Source: an uncultured Calothrix sp. (GTDB taxonomy: Bacteria > Cyanobacteriota > Cyanobacteriia > Cyanobacteriales > Nostocaceae). From it: DNA of 43,675 bases. The stretch covers positions 1 through 43,675 of the forward strand of contig CALJJQ010000003.1 in assembly GCA_937973965.1 (NCBI GenBank), given 5' to 3'. Below, one piece after another: positions 27,664 through 36,871 of this stretch (positions are counted from its first letter, which is position 1; the number at the start of each line of letters is the position of its first letter). A program made the translations under genes and the position numbers. The notes beneath the pieces were generated by a model that did not search any database, was not told the origin of the DNA, and saw only the letters and a list, made by a program, of their open reading frames with translations.

Positions 27664-28737
27664 ATGGAAATTCAGCTTACAGAAAGACAACAGCAAATAC
27701 TAGGGGCAACAGTCCGCCATTATATTGCCACAGCCGAACCTGTGGGTTCTAAAGCGTTGGTGGATGAGTATAATTTGGGTGTGAGTTCGGCGACAATTCG
27801 CAATGTGATGAACGTGTTGGAGAAAGCCGGATTACTGTTTCAACCCCATACTTCGGCTGGACGTATCCCGTCGGATTCCGGTTATCGTATCTACGTAGAC
27901 CGCTTGGTAACGCCATCGGAAACTTTAGCGTTGCAGGTGGAAGAGATGCTGCAAAAGCGTTTAAAGTGGGAAGATTGGAGTTTAGAAGCGCTGTTGCAAG
28001 GTGCAGCGCAGATTTTGGCAACTATTAGCGGTTGTATTACCCTAATTACCATGCCGCAAAATAGTGTCGCGATGTTACGGCATTTGCAGCTATTGCAAGT
28101 GGAACCGGGACGGGTGATGTTAATTGTGGTGACAGATAGTTACCAAACCCATTCTGTGTTGGTGGATTTACCTTTGACCCGCGATGGGAATCCGGTGGAA
28201 ACGGAAGTAATTGACCGGGAATTACAGTTGGTTTCCAATTTTTTGAATAGTCATTTACGGGAACAAAGTCTACTGGAATTGGCGAAACTTGATTGGAGTA
28301 AGTTAGACCGGGAATTTCGCTGTTACGGTGATTTTCTCAAAACATCTTTGCTAGAGCTATCCCGTCGGACTAGTACTGGAAGCACAACCCTTATGGTGCG
28401 TGGTGTCTCAGAAGTCTTACGTCAACCGGAATTTTCCCAATTGCAACAGGTTCAAACCATCATTCAACTGTTGGAAGAAGAGCAGGAACAATTGTGGCAG
28501 TTAATTTTCGATGATTTGCAACCGGAGGAAAGCGGTAAACCCCGCGTCAATGTGAGGATTGGTTCCGAAAATCCCCTGGAACCGATTCAAACTTGTACAT
28601 TAATCTCCTCAACCTATCGTCGGGGTGAGTCCGCAGTCGGTAGTGTAGGTGTACTTGGACCGACTCGATTAAATTATGACCATGCGATCGCCGTTGTCGC
28701 AGCAGCAGCAGAATGTCTCTCGGAATCTTTTCGCTAA
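27664..28737 (+). CDS. hrcA: Heat-inducible transcription repressor HrcA
   Basis: HrcA represses chaperone genes (groESL, dnaK) by binding CIRCE and depends on GroEL for folding. The N-terminal winged-helix domain reads [20 protein letters not shown] then [18 protein letters not shown] and [16 protein letters not shown], all characteristic. The C-terminal regulatory domain ends in [17 protein letters not shown] and [15 protein letters not shown] use the ATG at 27664 (357 aa), matching family starts, over an in-frame TTG at 27640. Its target chaperone genes are not in the window. Confidence 0.96.
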   Translation: MEIQLTERQQQILGATVRHYIATAEPVGSKALVDEYNLGVSSATIRNVMNVLEKAGLLFQPHTSAGRIPSDSGYRIYVDRLVTPSETLALQVEEMLQKRLKWEDWSLEALLQGAAQILATISGCITLITMPQNSVAMLRHLQLLQVEPGRVMLIVVTDSYQTHSVLVDLPLTRDGNPVETEVIDRELQLVSNFLNSHLREQSLLELAKLDWSKLDREFRCYGDFLKTSLLELSRRTSTGSTTLMVRGVSEVLRQPEFSQLQQVQTIIQLLEEEQEQLWQLIFDDLQPEESGKPRVNVRIGSENPLEPIQTCTLISSTYRRGESAVGSVGVLGPTRLNYDHAIAVVAAAAECLSESFR

Positions 28738-28858
28738 GGTTTGTATCCTCAATCCGGAAAAGTCCCAGTGGATTTTGTTGGTTTCCAAGTATTAATATTA
28801 TAGAGGCAGTGTCCGTTATTTTTCATCAACGGGACATTTGCTCAAAGGGAACTAGCCA

Positions 28859-29590
28859 ATGCTGGAGCTAATAGTTGGATTAGGAAGTACCGTATTTTGG
28901 GTGTGGATGGTGCTGGATTGCGTCCGCAACGAACCCGATCGGCATATTTGGATTTGGGTTTTGGTGCTATTTAACATCCTCGGAGCGATCGCCTATTTCC
29001 TGTTCCAAGTCATACCCCGTGGTGACTATCTTCCCCAGTATTTTCAGCGCTGGACACGCAAACGGGAACTATGGGTAGCCGAAAATGAAGCTCGTTCCAT
29101 CGGTAAAGCCTATCAATACAACCATCTGGGTAATATCCTGATGGAATTAGGAATGTATGAACGAGCTCAAACAGCCTTTGAACAAGCCTTAAATCAAGAA
29201 AGTGATAATACTAATGCACTATGGGGAGCAGCAAAGGTTGCGATCGCGCAGAAAAAATATCCCCAAACTCAAGCATTATTAGAAAAGTTACTCAAACTAG
29301 ACCCCGATTATAAGTACGGTGATGGTTCCCTAGCTTACGCAGAAGTATTAATCGCTCTCAAGCAAACTCAAACTGCGCAAAAGCATCTGGAAAAACATAT
29401 TAAAAACTGGAGCCATCCCCAAGGGTATTTATTATTGGCTGATATCTTGTTACAAGCCAACAATAAGCAAGCTGCGCGAGAACGTTTAGAAACAATGATT
29501 ACTCGGATTCAGGGTTCCTCCTATTTCCACTACAAGCGCAATCGCCCTTTTTTGAGCAAAGCCAGAAAAATGTTAAAAAAACTCTCATAG
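28859..29590 (+). CDS. Membrane TPR protein with PLD-N-like hairpin
   Basis: A 243-aa protein. Two N-terminal hydrophobic helices (about residues 4-20 and 28-48) with DCVRNEPDRHIWIWVLVLFN resemble the phospholipase D nuclease N-terminal (PLDc_N) membrane hairpin. Tetratricopeptide repeats follow (AYQYNHLGNILMELGMYERA, then SDNTNALWGAAKVAIAQKKY and further units to about 230). TPRs mediate protein contacts, so this is probably a membrane-tethered scaffold with its repeats in the cytoplasm. It lies 121 bp after hrcA on the same strand; a functional link to HrcA is not shown. Confidence 0.85.
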   Translation: MLELIVGLGSTVFWVWMVLDCVRNEPDRHIWIWVLVLFNILGAIAYFLFQVIPRGDYLPQYFQRWTRKRELWVAENEARSIGKAYQYNHLGNILMELGMYERAQTAFEQALNQESDNTNALWGAAKVAIAQKKYPQTQALLEKLLKLDPDYKYGDGSLAYAEVLIALKQTQTAQKHLEKHIKNWSHPQGYLLLADILLQANNKQAARERLETMITRIQGSSYFHYKRNRPFLSKARKMLKKLS

Positions 29591-29810
29591 AATCAACTTA
29601 TCAGCAATTTCTAATTAATTGGTTTTTTTATTTATTTATGCATAAGACTCACCCAAGTGTCACAAAAATTCTGATTTTTGGTTTGTAGTCAACAGGTATA
29701 GCGCTTACCTTCAGAACTAAAGTCCCCACTAATAACTTAAAATAATATGCTAGTTACGTAATTCCTGATTAATTATCAAATATCTTCTCGTAGTTCCTAA
29801 ATACCTAATT

Positions 29811-30494
29811 ATGTCAAGAAAAATTGGATTTTGGTTACTGTGGTTGGGCTTTATTTCCTATGCATTTATATTTGCACCCCCAGACCAGCCAGACACATTA
29901 GAATTAATTACGAACCTTTCCACCGGAAAACTTACAGGTATTAATCCCTTGGTAATTGCCCTATTTAATTTAATGGGAATTCTACCCATGATTTATGCTT
30001 GTATGACCTTGATTGATGGACGTGGGCAGAAAATACCCGCTTGGCTATTTACAAGCGCGTCCTTTGCTGTTGGTGCATTTGCCCTATTACCCTATTTAGG
30101 ATTACGGGAATCTAATCCCCAATTTCCTGGTCAAAAAAACTTATTCATTAAACTTTTAGATGCACGGCTGACAGGTATTATCTTGACGATTGGTGCGGTC
30201 ATTTTAGTCGTCTATGGTGTTAGTCAAGGCGACTGGAGTGACTTTGTTCAACAATGGCAAACCAGTCGATTTATTCATGTCATGAGCTTAGATTTTTTGA
30301 CCCTGTGTTTAGTTTTTCCAGCTTTATTACCCGATGATATGGCACGTCGAAATGTGCAAAATATCTCCTTATTTTGGGTTGCAACATTAATTCCCTTATT
30401 TGGTGCATTATTGTACCTATGCCTACGTCCATCCTTACCGGAAACTATTGTTGATGATGGGGATACAAGGGAAAAATTAGCGCCTACAACCTAA
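29811..30494 (+). CDS. Six-helix membrane protein of unknown function
   Basis: A 227-aa integral membrane protein with about six hydrophobic segments (approximately residues 5-22, 44-68, 77-98, 119-140, 153-174 and 185-207), separated by short loops. Loop motifs include RESNPQFPGQKN and PDDMARR. I recall similar proteins in cyanobacteria and plant plastids but cannot name a function; no catalytic or transporter signature is evident. Its start is an ATG after an AT-rich stretch with no strong Shine-Dalgarno sequence. It is followed by a repeat-containing gap of 413 bp. Confidence 0.8.
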   Translation: MSRKIGFWLLWLGFISYAFIFAPPDQPDTLELITNLSTGKLTGINPLVIALFNLMGILPMIYACMTLIDGRGQKIPAWLFTSASFAVGAFALLPYLGLRESNPQFPGQKNLFIKLLDARLTGIILTIGAVILVVYGVSQGDWSDFVQQWQTSRFIHVMSLDFLTLCLVFPALLPDDMARRNVQNISLFWVATLIPLFGALLYLCLRPSLPETIVDDGDTREKLAPTT

Positions 30495-30907
30495 ATACAA
30501 TTTTAGATTTTAGATTTTAGATTTTGGATTACCTTGATGGGATAGACACAGCATTCTTTGAGATAGCGTTGCTGAATTTGGGCATGAATTATAATTATTT
30601 GCATTTTGTATTAAAACCCAAATTACCGTAGAGACGTAGCAATGCTACGTTTCTTATTGCATCTATTTCATCAGTAGTGAAAAATATAGATTTTGGCTGT
30701 ACCCGACAGAAAGGCTTCTCCTAGAGAAGCTACGCTACGCACGTCTACACCGATAGACTGTCAAAGGTCAACAGTCAACAACCCTACATTTAAGATTTTA
30801 TCAACCATTGAGGGTTATTTTTGAAAGAAACTTTTTCTGGAAAAGCTTAAGATAGAAGTGTATCTGCTTGTACTAGCATTAGTCAGTGCAAGTTCATTGT
30901 ATTTTTG
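30495..30907. repeat. Repeat gap before nfeD-type gene
   Basis: Heptamers TTTTAGA, TTTTAGA, TTTTAGA, TTTTGGA run from 30501 to 30528. A palindrome ACGTAGCAATGCTACGT spans 30634-30650. A small hairpin CTTCTC (30715-30720) and GAGAAG (30724-30729) with loop CTA leads into CTACGCTACGCACGTCTAC, SDR-like. No gene. The promoter for the next gene is probably within the last 80 bp (AAGCTTAAGATAGAAG region), which I cannot prove. Confidence 0.6.
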
Positions 30908-31351
30908 ATGGCATCATCGCCGATGACTACTTTATCATGGGTTCTGTTGGCAGGCAGTTTTTTACTGCTGGAGTTGCTATTACCAGTCCCATTTCTGGCA
31001 ATGATAGGTATTAGCGCGTTGTTTGTTGCACTACTTGTCTGGATGGGATTAGCGAATACTTGGTTGCAAATTGCGGTTTGGATAATTGTATCTGGATTAT
31101 TGATTTTGTCTTCGCGACGGTTTCTGGTTCGGAAACGGGGACAGGTCAAATTGAAAGGGGATGTAATAGCTGAAACCCTGACGGAAATTCCTCCAGGGAA
31201 AACTGGACGGGTTTTGTACGAGGGAAATTCTTGGCAAGCACGGTGTGATGATGAGATGATGTTGATTCCTGCACAGGAGCGGGTGTATGTTGTTCGTCGC
31301 GAAGGGACAACGTTGATTGTAATGCCACAAAGTGTGTTAAGAAGCGGGTGA
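30908..31351 (+). CDS. NfeD-family membrane protein
   Basis: A 147-aa protein with hydrophobic helices at about residues 8-28, 30-47 and 52-68, followed by a C-terminal OB-fold-like domain (GKTGRVLYEGNSWQARCDDEMMLIPAQERVYVVRREGTTLIV). This is the short NfeD form that accompanies SPFH proteins. The next gene, 183 bp downstream, is a stomatin-type SPFH protein, the conserved pairing in which the two cooperate at membranes. Start: ATG at 30908 over an in-frame TTG at 30905. Topology is inferred from hydrophobicity. Confidence 0.9.
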   Translation: MASSPMTTLSWVLLAGSFLLLELLLPVPFLAMIGISALFVALLVWMGLANTWLQIAVWIIVSGLLILSSRRFLVRKRGQVKLKGDVIAETLTEIPPGKTGRVLYEGNSWQARCDDEMMLIPAQERVYVVRREGTTLIVMPQSVLRSG

Positions 31352-31370
31352 GTTGAGGAAATAGGAGTAG

Positions 31371-31391
31371 AGACGTAGCAATGCTACGTCT
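31371..31391. repeat. Palindromic dispersed repeat
   Basis: AGACGTAGCA (31371-31380) and TGCTACGTCT (31382-31391) are perfect inverted arms around one A. It lies between nfeD-type and SPFH genes, 20 bp after the first stop, and could stabilise or end the upstream transcript. It belongs to the AGACG palindrome family seen elsewhere in the window. Confidence 0.65.
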
Positions 31392-31534
31392 AAAAAATTA
31401 CAAAATTCATCTGTTGCATGATTTTTTCCAATTGGTCTTATTTTCTTCCTTTTGTATCCTGTCTTCTGACAACCGTATTCCGAATTCAGAATTCCAAATC
31501 CGACAATCTACCGATTTAGAAATAGGGAGTTTTT

Positions 31535-32500
31535 ATGGAACCGTTATATTTTCTGATTTCTTTGATATTTGGTGGTTCGGTGTTAGCGGGTTCAGTTAAG
31601 GTAATTAATCAAGGTGATGAGGCTTTGGTAGAACGTCTTGGTACCTATGAGCGGAAGTTGGAACCAGGGTTACAATTGTTGTTACCTTTTTTTGATAAAA
31701 TTGTCTATAAACAAACGATTCGTGAACGGGTTTTAGATATCCCCCCCCAACAGTGCATCACCCGTGATAACGTCACTATTACGGTGGATGCGGTGGTTTA
31801 TTGGCGAATTGTCGATATGGAAAAAGCTTACTATAAGGTGGAAAATCTTCAATCGGCAATGGTCAATTTGGTCTTAACCCAAATTCGCTCCGAGATGGGT
31901 AAGTTGGAGTTGGATGAGACTTTTACCGCTCGCGCGCAAATTAATGAAATTCTGTTGCGAGAACTAGATATTTCTACTGACCCTTGGGGTGTAAAAGTGA
32001 CGCGCGTGGAACTACGGGATATTGTTCCCTCCCATGCAGTACAGGAATCAATGGAATTACAAATGTCTGCGGAACGAAAAAAACGGGCAGCAATTTTAAC
32101 ATCGGAAGGGGAACGGGAAGCGGCTGTTAACAGTGCTAGGGGTAAGGCAGATGCACAGATTCTAGATGCGGAAGCACGGCAAAAAGCGGTGATTTTAGGT
32201 GCGGAAGCGGAGCAAAAAGCAATTATCCTCAAAGCTCAAGCTGAACGTCAACAACGGGTTTTACAAGCTCATGCGATCGCAGAATCGGCGGAAATTATCG
32301 GTGAAAAAATCAGAACCAATCCGGATGCGAAAAAGGCAATTGAAGTCCTATTAGCGATGGGTTATCTAGATATGGGTGCGGTCATCGGTCAAAGTGATAG
32401 CAGCAAGGTGATGTTTATCGATCCCCGCAGTATTCCCGCCACTTTTGAGGGTATTCGTTCGATTGTTGCTGATAATTCCCAAAATTCCCAAACTAGTTAA
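31535..32500 (+). CDS. SPFH/band 7 stomatin-type protein (NfeD partner)
   Basis: A 321-aa slipin. It has an N-terminal hydrophobic helix (residues 3-20) and band 7 core ([26 protein letters not shown]). A long coiled-coil follows (about 175-250) whose repeats of [28 protein letters not shown] are characteristic of slipins. Scaffold function at the membrane with NfeD is expected from the family. Paralogue of 10160-11011 but with a longer, repeat-rich coil. Start ATG at 31535 follows GGGAG. No proteolytic motif is present. Confidence 0.94.
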   Translation: MEPLYFLISLIFGGSVLAGSVKVINQGDEALVERLGTYERKLEPGLQLLLPFFDKIVYKQTIRERVLDIPPQQCITRDNVTITVDAVVYWRIVDMEKAYYKVENLQSAMVNLVLTQIRSEMGKLELDETFTARAQINEILLRELDISTDPWGVKVTRVELRDIVPSHAVQESMELQMSAERKKRAAILTSEGEREAAVNSARGKADAQILDAEARQKAVILGAEAEQKAIILKAQAERQQRVLQAHAIAESAEIIGEKIRTNPDAKKAIEVLLAMGYLDMGAVIGQSDSSKVMFIDPRSIPATFEGIRSIVADNSQNSQTS

Positions 32501-33207
32501 ATAGGGCTTGCTAAAAAATAGTAAAGACGCTATGGACGCGATGCGATATATCGCGTCTCTGTATCTTGTTAAGCTTTGAAGGCTGCAAACAGCTCAAAAA
32601 CCTTGCATCTGTAAATTTTTTAAACCATGTGAAAATTGGAATTATTAAGATGAACTACTCCCTAATCCCTATTCCCTACCCTCACGAAAAGACTTTTACC
32701 CCAGACCCTAGTTATGTTTTTTGTTCATTCTGAGCTTTTTTACTCTTTACAACTTGATACATATACATTATCTTCCGTGGCACAATCGCTGCGAAGGTTA
32801 TTTTAATCGCAATTCTTCTATTTCGTAAATTCCCGTCTTGCACTTTGTGGGCACATGCTCGTAAAATGCACTCTAACTACGGTTTCGTCTGATTCCTATT
32901 CTCTAGATACTCAAAACGTTTCCGTAACATCTAGCAAAAGAAAGATAAATAATTACCCTTTCCGAAAAGAGCTAACTTAGCCTAGTAACTATAGCATATA
33001 GCAGTGGGTAGAATATATATACCCTCTCTTCGGATACAAGGGTGGGCGTTTTGTCCAACAATTGTTATCTTTCTTAATAACAGAGATGAAAAAATAATAG
33101 AGACAGGTTTTGCCGAACATGTCCCTTTGATCTCATCTCTGTAAGTAGTAAACTGTGATTCCTTCGGTTGAATCTCGATCTTCTATTTATTGGAGTAGAA
33201 CAAAACT
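32501..33207. promoter_or_regulatory. Gap and nblA upstream region
   Basis: A palindrome GATGCGATATATCGCGTC (32540-32557) and a STRR-linked dispersed unit (32657-32711) occupy the first half. The second half is AT-rich and contains the inverted repeat GGGTA-N9-TACCC (about 33007-33025), which resembles but misses the NtcA spacing (GTA-N8-TAC needed). The nblA leader hairpin is listed separately. The promoter itself could not be fixed. Confidence 0.55.
33080..33142 (+). promoter_or_regulatory. Two-tier hairpin in the nblA leader
   Basis: ACAGAGATGA (33080-33089) pairs perfectly over 10 bp with TCATCTCTGT (33133-33142). Inside, GACA-G-GTT (33102-33109) pairs with AAC-A-TGTC (33116-33123) with one mismatch, loop TTTGCC-like. 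The structure ends 65 nt before the nblA ATG, which is consistent with a 5' UTR element. In Anabaena the nblA leader is a known target of the small RNA NsrR1; whether this one is, is unknown. Confidence 0.5.
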
Positions 33208-33402
33208 ATGAACTATCCAGTTGAATTAACCCTTGAGCAACAGTTCAACATCCGCTCATTTGCAACCCAAGTAGAACAAATGAGCCACGAACAAGCCCAG
33301 GATTTCTTAATCAAGCTGTATGAGCAAATGGTTGTCCGCGAAGCAACCTACAAAGAACTGCTCAAGCACCAGTGGGGATTAGACACCGGAACATCCTTAT
33401 AA
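33208..33402 (+). CDS. nblA: Phycobilisome degradation protein NblA
   Basis: A 64-aa NblA, the small adaptor that targets phycobilisomes for degradation under nitrogen or sulfur starvation. It opens MNYPVELTLEQQFNIRSFAT and continues with QMSHEQAQDFLIKLYEQMVVREATYKELLKHQWG, both conserved helices. Size is typical (about 55-65 aa). A GGAG motif lies about 15 nt before the ATG (TTGGAGTAGAAC). The gene stands alone with large gaps on both sides and a structured leader, consistent with strong independent control. Confidence 0.97.
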   Translation: MNYPVELTLEQQFNIRSFATQVEQMSHEQAQDFLIKLYEQMVVREATYKELLKHQWGLDTGTSL

Positions 33403-34114
33403 ATTCTAATCTCTACCAAACCGAAATTTTAGTCGCAGGGTAGGCGACCTCCTTCTCTTGCTTGGTTCCACATAGGGCAGGAAAAAAGCTGGGGATGTTG
33501 GGGCGTCAACTTTATAGATGACTGAAACAATTCACAAGCAGTAATGGGCAAAAGCTGGTTTTTGTTCGTCTAATTATAATTTCGTCTAATTATAATCAAC
33601 ACAATCAACACAAAACAACCTACTTCTTACCAGTCATCGGTGGATATGGCAACCGGTAGGATGGTGCATTTGTATCTCTATATTTTTTGCGGCCTAATTC
33701 CAAATCACTGGCTTTAAGATGTCAACCCATCCCCAGCTTGGAAAATGCCCATTCACAATTAACTAGTCAGCTAGGTGTTTTGCTTGTTCCCAATTCCCTG
33801 ACAAACAAAAAACCATCCCTAACCCTTAAGACTGTAACAGTCACCAAGTAAATGTCGTGGCAGTCAAAAAAACTTTGGATATAACTAATTCCAACGACTA
33901 GATCATAAATTCTAAAATTAGACCAAAACATGCCGCAACCACATAAAACTGGCTCGTTGTCGTGGAAATTTTAGCTTTACAGTTGCTAATCGACGTGGTT
34001 GGCGTAGTTTATACTTAAGTCCGGTTTAATTACCACCATTTATATTTATATTTATTCAGATTGAATTTTACAACCCCCAGTTTGGAAAACTTAACAATTA
34101 GTTAATCAAATGCT
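33403..34114. other. Gap after nblA with an inverted-repeat-bounded segment
   Basis: No gene. Positions 33475-33497 and 33728-33750 form an inverted repeat bounding 276 bp, listed separately. Inside are two perfect copies of a 16-bp tandem unit, TTCGTCTAATTATAAT (33565-33580 and 33581-33596). The remaining 360 bp up to the kinase stop are AT-rich with no further structure that I recognise. Confidence 0.55.
33475..33750. repeat. 276-bp segment bounded by inverted repeats
   Basis: The left arm is GGGCA (33475-33479), GGAAAA (33480-33485), AAGCTGGGGATG (33486-33497). The right arm reads CATCCCCAGCTT (33728-33739), GGAAAA (33740-33745), TGCCC (33746-33750). The 5-bp and 12-bp parts are exactly inverted, but the central hexamer has the same orientation in both arms. 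A third partial copy, GGGCA-AAAGCTGG, lies at 33546-33558. No target-site duplication or gene is visible. Confidence 0.6.
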
Positions 34115-35683
34115 TCAAGCTGACAAATCAAAGGGGGAGTCGGTTTTAATTGCTGCCAATTTAGCGAGAATTTGCGGTTTAATTTTTTGGTATTCATTTT
34201 TAAGTAGGGTTTTACTAAGCATCGACTCGCTAGATGCGGGTAGGGTTTGGCTCATTTCTAACCATGACTGCAAGCGCTGACATTGGACGGATGCAATTGT
34301 TGAGGTAAGGATATGATTTGGGTTGTGGGGTTGTTCACGGGAAAAGAGGAGAATTCGATAGTAACCACTTTGGCAAAGTTGGCTAACTAGTTCTGGTCCG
34401 GTTTTCGTTTTGAGGTCAATGTAGTAAGGAAGCCATTTTGCACCGTGCCTACGGTTAAAAATGACCGTAATCCACAGTATCATGGGATGGGGAGCAGTAA
34501 TAAACAGAAATTGGTTGTAACGGGTACAGACGAGGCGTTTATTGATTTCTGCCTGCGGTAGCATCATCCACAGAACTGGTATTTTTTCACCATTGATTTG
34601 GATCGGCTGGGGAAAAACAATATCAGCAATTGGTTTATTTTTTGGCCATGAGACTTGTTTAAAGATGTCGTCAGCAGAAACAGTGGTAGGAAGGACTGAC
34701 TCGGATTGTTTTGATTGATGGGTGACAGCACCAATCACGGTGGGTTGTTGGGTATCGTCAATCGGTGAAGGTGTTTGGGTGGTGCGAGGTGTTTCTAAAC
34801 TTGTTTCGATATTGCCGATGGCTGCGAGGATTTCATTAATATTTTGGGGACGTGCTTGAGGTTCTTTTTCTAAGCATTGCATCACCAATTGTTCCAGTTC
34901 TTGGGGTAAATCAAGCGCACAATCAATGTCTGCAAAAGAGCGTGGAGTTTGATAATGATGGGCTTTATACCAAGCACCAAAGGAATGGGTGGGTGCAACC
35001 AATGGCAATTTACCCGTTAACATTTCAAACATCATTATCCCCAAACTGTATATATCGGAACGGTTATCGAGTTCTTTTCCTTCCATTTGTTCGGGGGATG
35101 AGTATGCGAGGGTTCCCAAATAATAGTTAGTTTGGTCGGTATTTGATTGTAGTAGTTTGGCAATGCCGAAATCGAGTATTTTGACCAGTTCTCCAAATGT
35201 TGCGTCACTCATCACCAGCATGTTACTGGGTTTGATATCGCGATGAATAATTGGACAAATTTGTTTGTCGATGGGAATACCATTATGGGCACATTGTAAG
35301 CCTAAACAAATATGACGTATCATGTTGATAAATCGTGTCAAGGTCATTTCTTGACGACGAATGATTTGGCTGAGGCTTTTTCCCTCTAGATATTCCATGA
35401 CGTAATAGGGGGTGCGATGTTCATCAACACCGTAATCCATGACGCGGACGATGTGAATACTGCGTTGTCCCAGTAGTGCGCAGGTTTTGGCTTCTCGCTC
35501 GAATCTTTCGTGAAGGCGGATTTTTTTGTTTTGAATTGATAGGGAAAGAAATTTAATCGCGACGGGGACACCTCCCAACAAAATGTCTTTAGCACGATAA
35601 ACTCGACCCATCGCTCCAGTTCCAATTAATTCCTGGAGTTGATAGCGTTTGCCGAGTAAGCGACCAATGTTGGGGTCTGACAT
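34115..35683 (-). CDS. Soluble Ser/Thr protein kinase with uncharacterised C-terminal domain
   Basis: A Hanks-type kinase of 522 aa. The kinase domain (residues about 15-290) is complete: GTGAMGRVY glycine loop, Lys44 (VAIKFL), HRDIKPSN with catalytic Asp149, DFG at 171-173 and SSPEQMEG. A Thr/Pro/Gln-rich linker (290-345) leads to a C-terminal region (about 345-522) with PVLWMMLPQAEINKRLVCTRY and LPYYIDLKTKTGPELVSQL, which has no name I know. No membrane helix is present, so it is cytosolic. Substrates are unknown; the unknown domain probably binds a partner or ligand. Its start at 35683 is the obvious ATG (MSDPNIGRLLGKRY). Confidence 0.92.
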   Translation of the reverse strand: MSDPNIGRLLGKRYQLQELIGTGAMGRVYRAKDILLGGVPVAIKFLSLSIQNKKIRLHERFEREAKTCALLGQRSIHIVRVMDYGVDEHRTPYYVMEYLEGKSLSQIIRRQEMTLTRFINMIRHICLGLQCAHNGIPIDKQICPIIHRDIKPSNMLVMSDATFGELVKILDFGIAKLLQSNTDQTNYYLGTLAYSSPEQMEGKELDNRSDIYSLGIMMFEMLTGKLPLVAPTHSFGAWYKAHHYQTPRSFADIDCALDLPQELEQLVMQCLEKEPQARPQNINEILAAIGNIETSLETPRTTQTPSPIDDTQQPTVIGAVTHQSKQSESVLPTTVSADDIFKQVSWPKNKPIADIVFPQPIQINGEKIPVLWMMLPQAEINKRLVCTRYNQFLFITAPHPMILWITVIFNRRHGAKWLPYYIDLKTKTGPELVSQLCQSGYYRILLFSREQPHNPNHILTSTIASVQCQRLQSWLEMSQTLPASSESMLSKTLLKNEYQKIKPQILAKLAAIKTDSPFDLSA

Positions 35684-36225
35684 AAATACGTGACTCCAAA
35701 AATTTCAAACGGAAACCAGTTATTTTTGTACTGGATAAGGTTGAGATGGTGAATGAGAGCAAAGGAAAGGAAGGTGTTTGTGAGCAAAAAATAGAACTTT
35801 ACAGTTAGGCTATACTACAAGCGATACTCATTCGCTAATGGAGCAAACTAGGTAATCCTGCATTTCTCACAAGTCAGGGATCAACTTTCAGTAATCAGCT
35901 GATTTTCCCCCTAATCTCTACTCCCCGCAGGTTTTAGGGATTTGTGAGCAGTTCAGGGTAATGACGTAAATCTGTATTTTCGTCAATTCTGAATGGTAAT
36001 CGTGAAATTATTTTGTAAATTACTAGTTCATAATCGTAAGTATATTTACGCTTGACTGCACTAATAATAATTATCACGACCAATTATCAGAATATTTGCC
36101 GAATTTGGGAATTTACTCCTGATTCAAAGCTCTAATTTCATCTTTCCCACTTTTAATCTTTTTTTTATAAGTATTTATGGGTATGTATGATGTTATTAAA
36201 AGTTATTTTTGATACTTTTAGCGAA
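35684..36225. other. Gap upstream of the kinase gene
   Basis: No gene is seen. The kinase promoter should lie near 35690-35850. A copy of the STRR-linked repeat with GTTTTAGGGATTTGTGAGC spans about 35919-35957. The right half is AT-rich (about 75 percent by eye) and is the downstream region of the next minus-strand gene. Confidence 0.5.
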
Positions 36226-36675
36226 TTATTTATTTGGTTGTCGTTCTAGACTAACTTCCATTGTGCTGGAGAGGAAATGTCCGGTAAGGATACCACTGGT
36301 GAGGTGGTAGGTATCATGGTTAAGGCGATGTAAAGTTTCAAACCCACTACGACGTTGGCGATCGCTTAATGCCCAGTAGCGTTGGATAATTGTTTCTGTG
36401 CCAATCCAGCCTTCACCTTCTACCTGTCCCAGTTGGTTATGTTGGAGTAGGAAGGTATATTGTCGTTCTCCAGCATCTAAACGTCCTTTGTAGACCAGGG
36501 AAATTTCTTGGCGATCGCTACCTGGGAACATTAGCTTGGTTGCCATTGTAAACAGGTTATCTCGGCTCCAAGCGACTAATGTCATGCCTTTAACTGTAAT
36601 TGGCATCCCGTTACGCTCTAACCAATTACCTTGCAATGTCCAGCGTCCAGGTTCTAATAAAAAGCTGTGACCCAC
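36226..36675 (-). CDS. Hypothetical beta-rich protein, GTG start
   Basis: A 149-aa protein without signal peptide or membrane helix. Alternating hydrophobic pattern (GRWTLQGNWLERNGMPITVKGMTLVAW, then ISLVYKGRLDAGERQYTFLLQHN and YHLTSGILTGHFLSSTMEVSL) suggests a beta-barrel such as a lipocalin-like fold. I do not recognise the family. No ATG occurs upstream in this frame, so the start is GTG at 36675 or a little upstream. It is on the same strand as, and 196 bp downstream of, the small membrane gene. Confidence rests on fold-like sequence, not on a match. Confidence 0.7.
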   Translation of the reverse strand: MGHSFLLEPGRWTLQGNWLERNGMPITVKGMTLVAWSRDNLFTMATKLMFPGSDRQEISLVYKGRLDAGERQYTFLLQHNQLGQVEGEGWIGTETIIQRYWALSDRQRRSGFETLHRLNHDTYHLTSGILTGHFLSSTMEVSLERQPNK

Positions 36676-36871
36676 TGAATTAACATCCCCTAGCTTGTTT
36701 GAGTGCTATCATTAACTGAATTGACCAAAATCCGAGTCAAGATATAATTTAAGATACATAACAAACCAGGAAACGTCAGGTGGAAAATTACGAAAAGTCT
36801 TACCCTATTGATTTGGTAATTCCGTATAAACCAATGCAAGTAACAGGGCTTATCGTTATATTTATTACTTG

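Noticed and set aside
33000-33030. NtcA site upstream of nblA
   Set aside because: GTA and TAC in the GGGTA-N9-TACCC repeat are 9 nt apart; the NtcA consensus needs 8.
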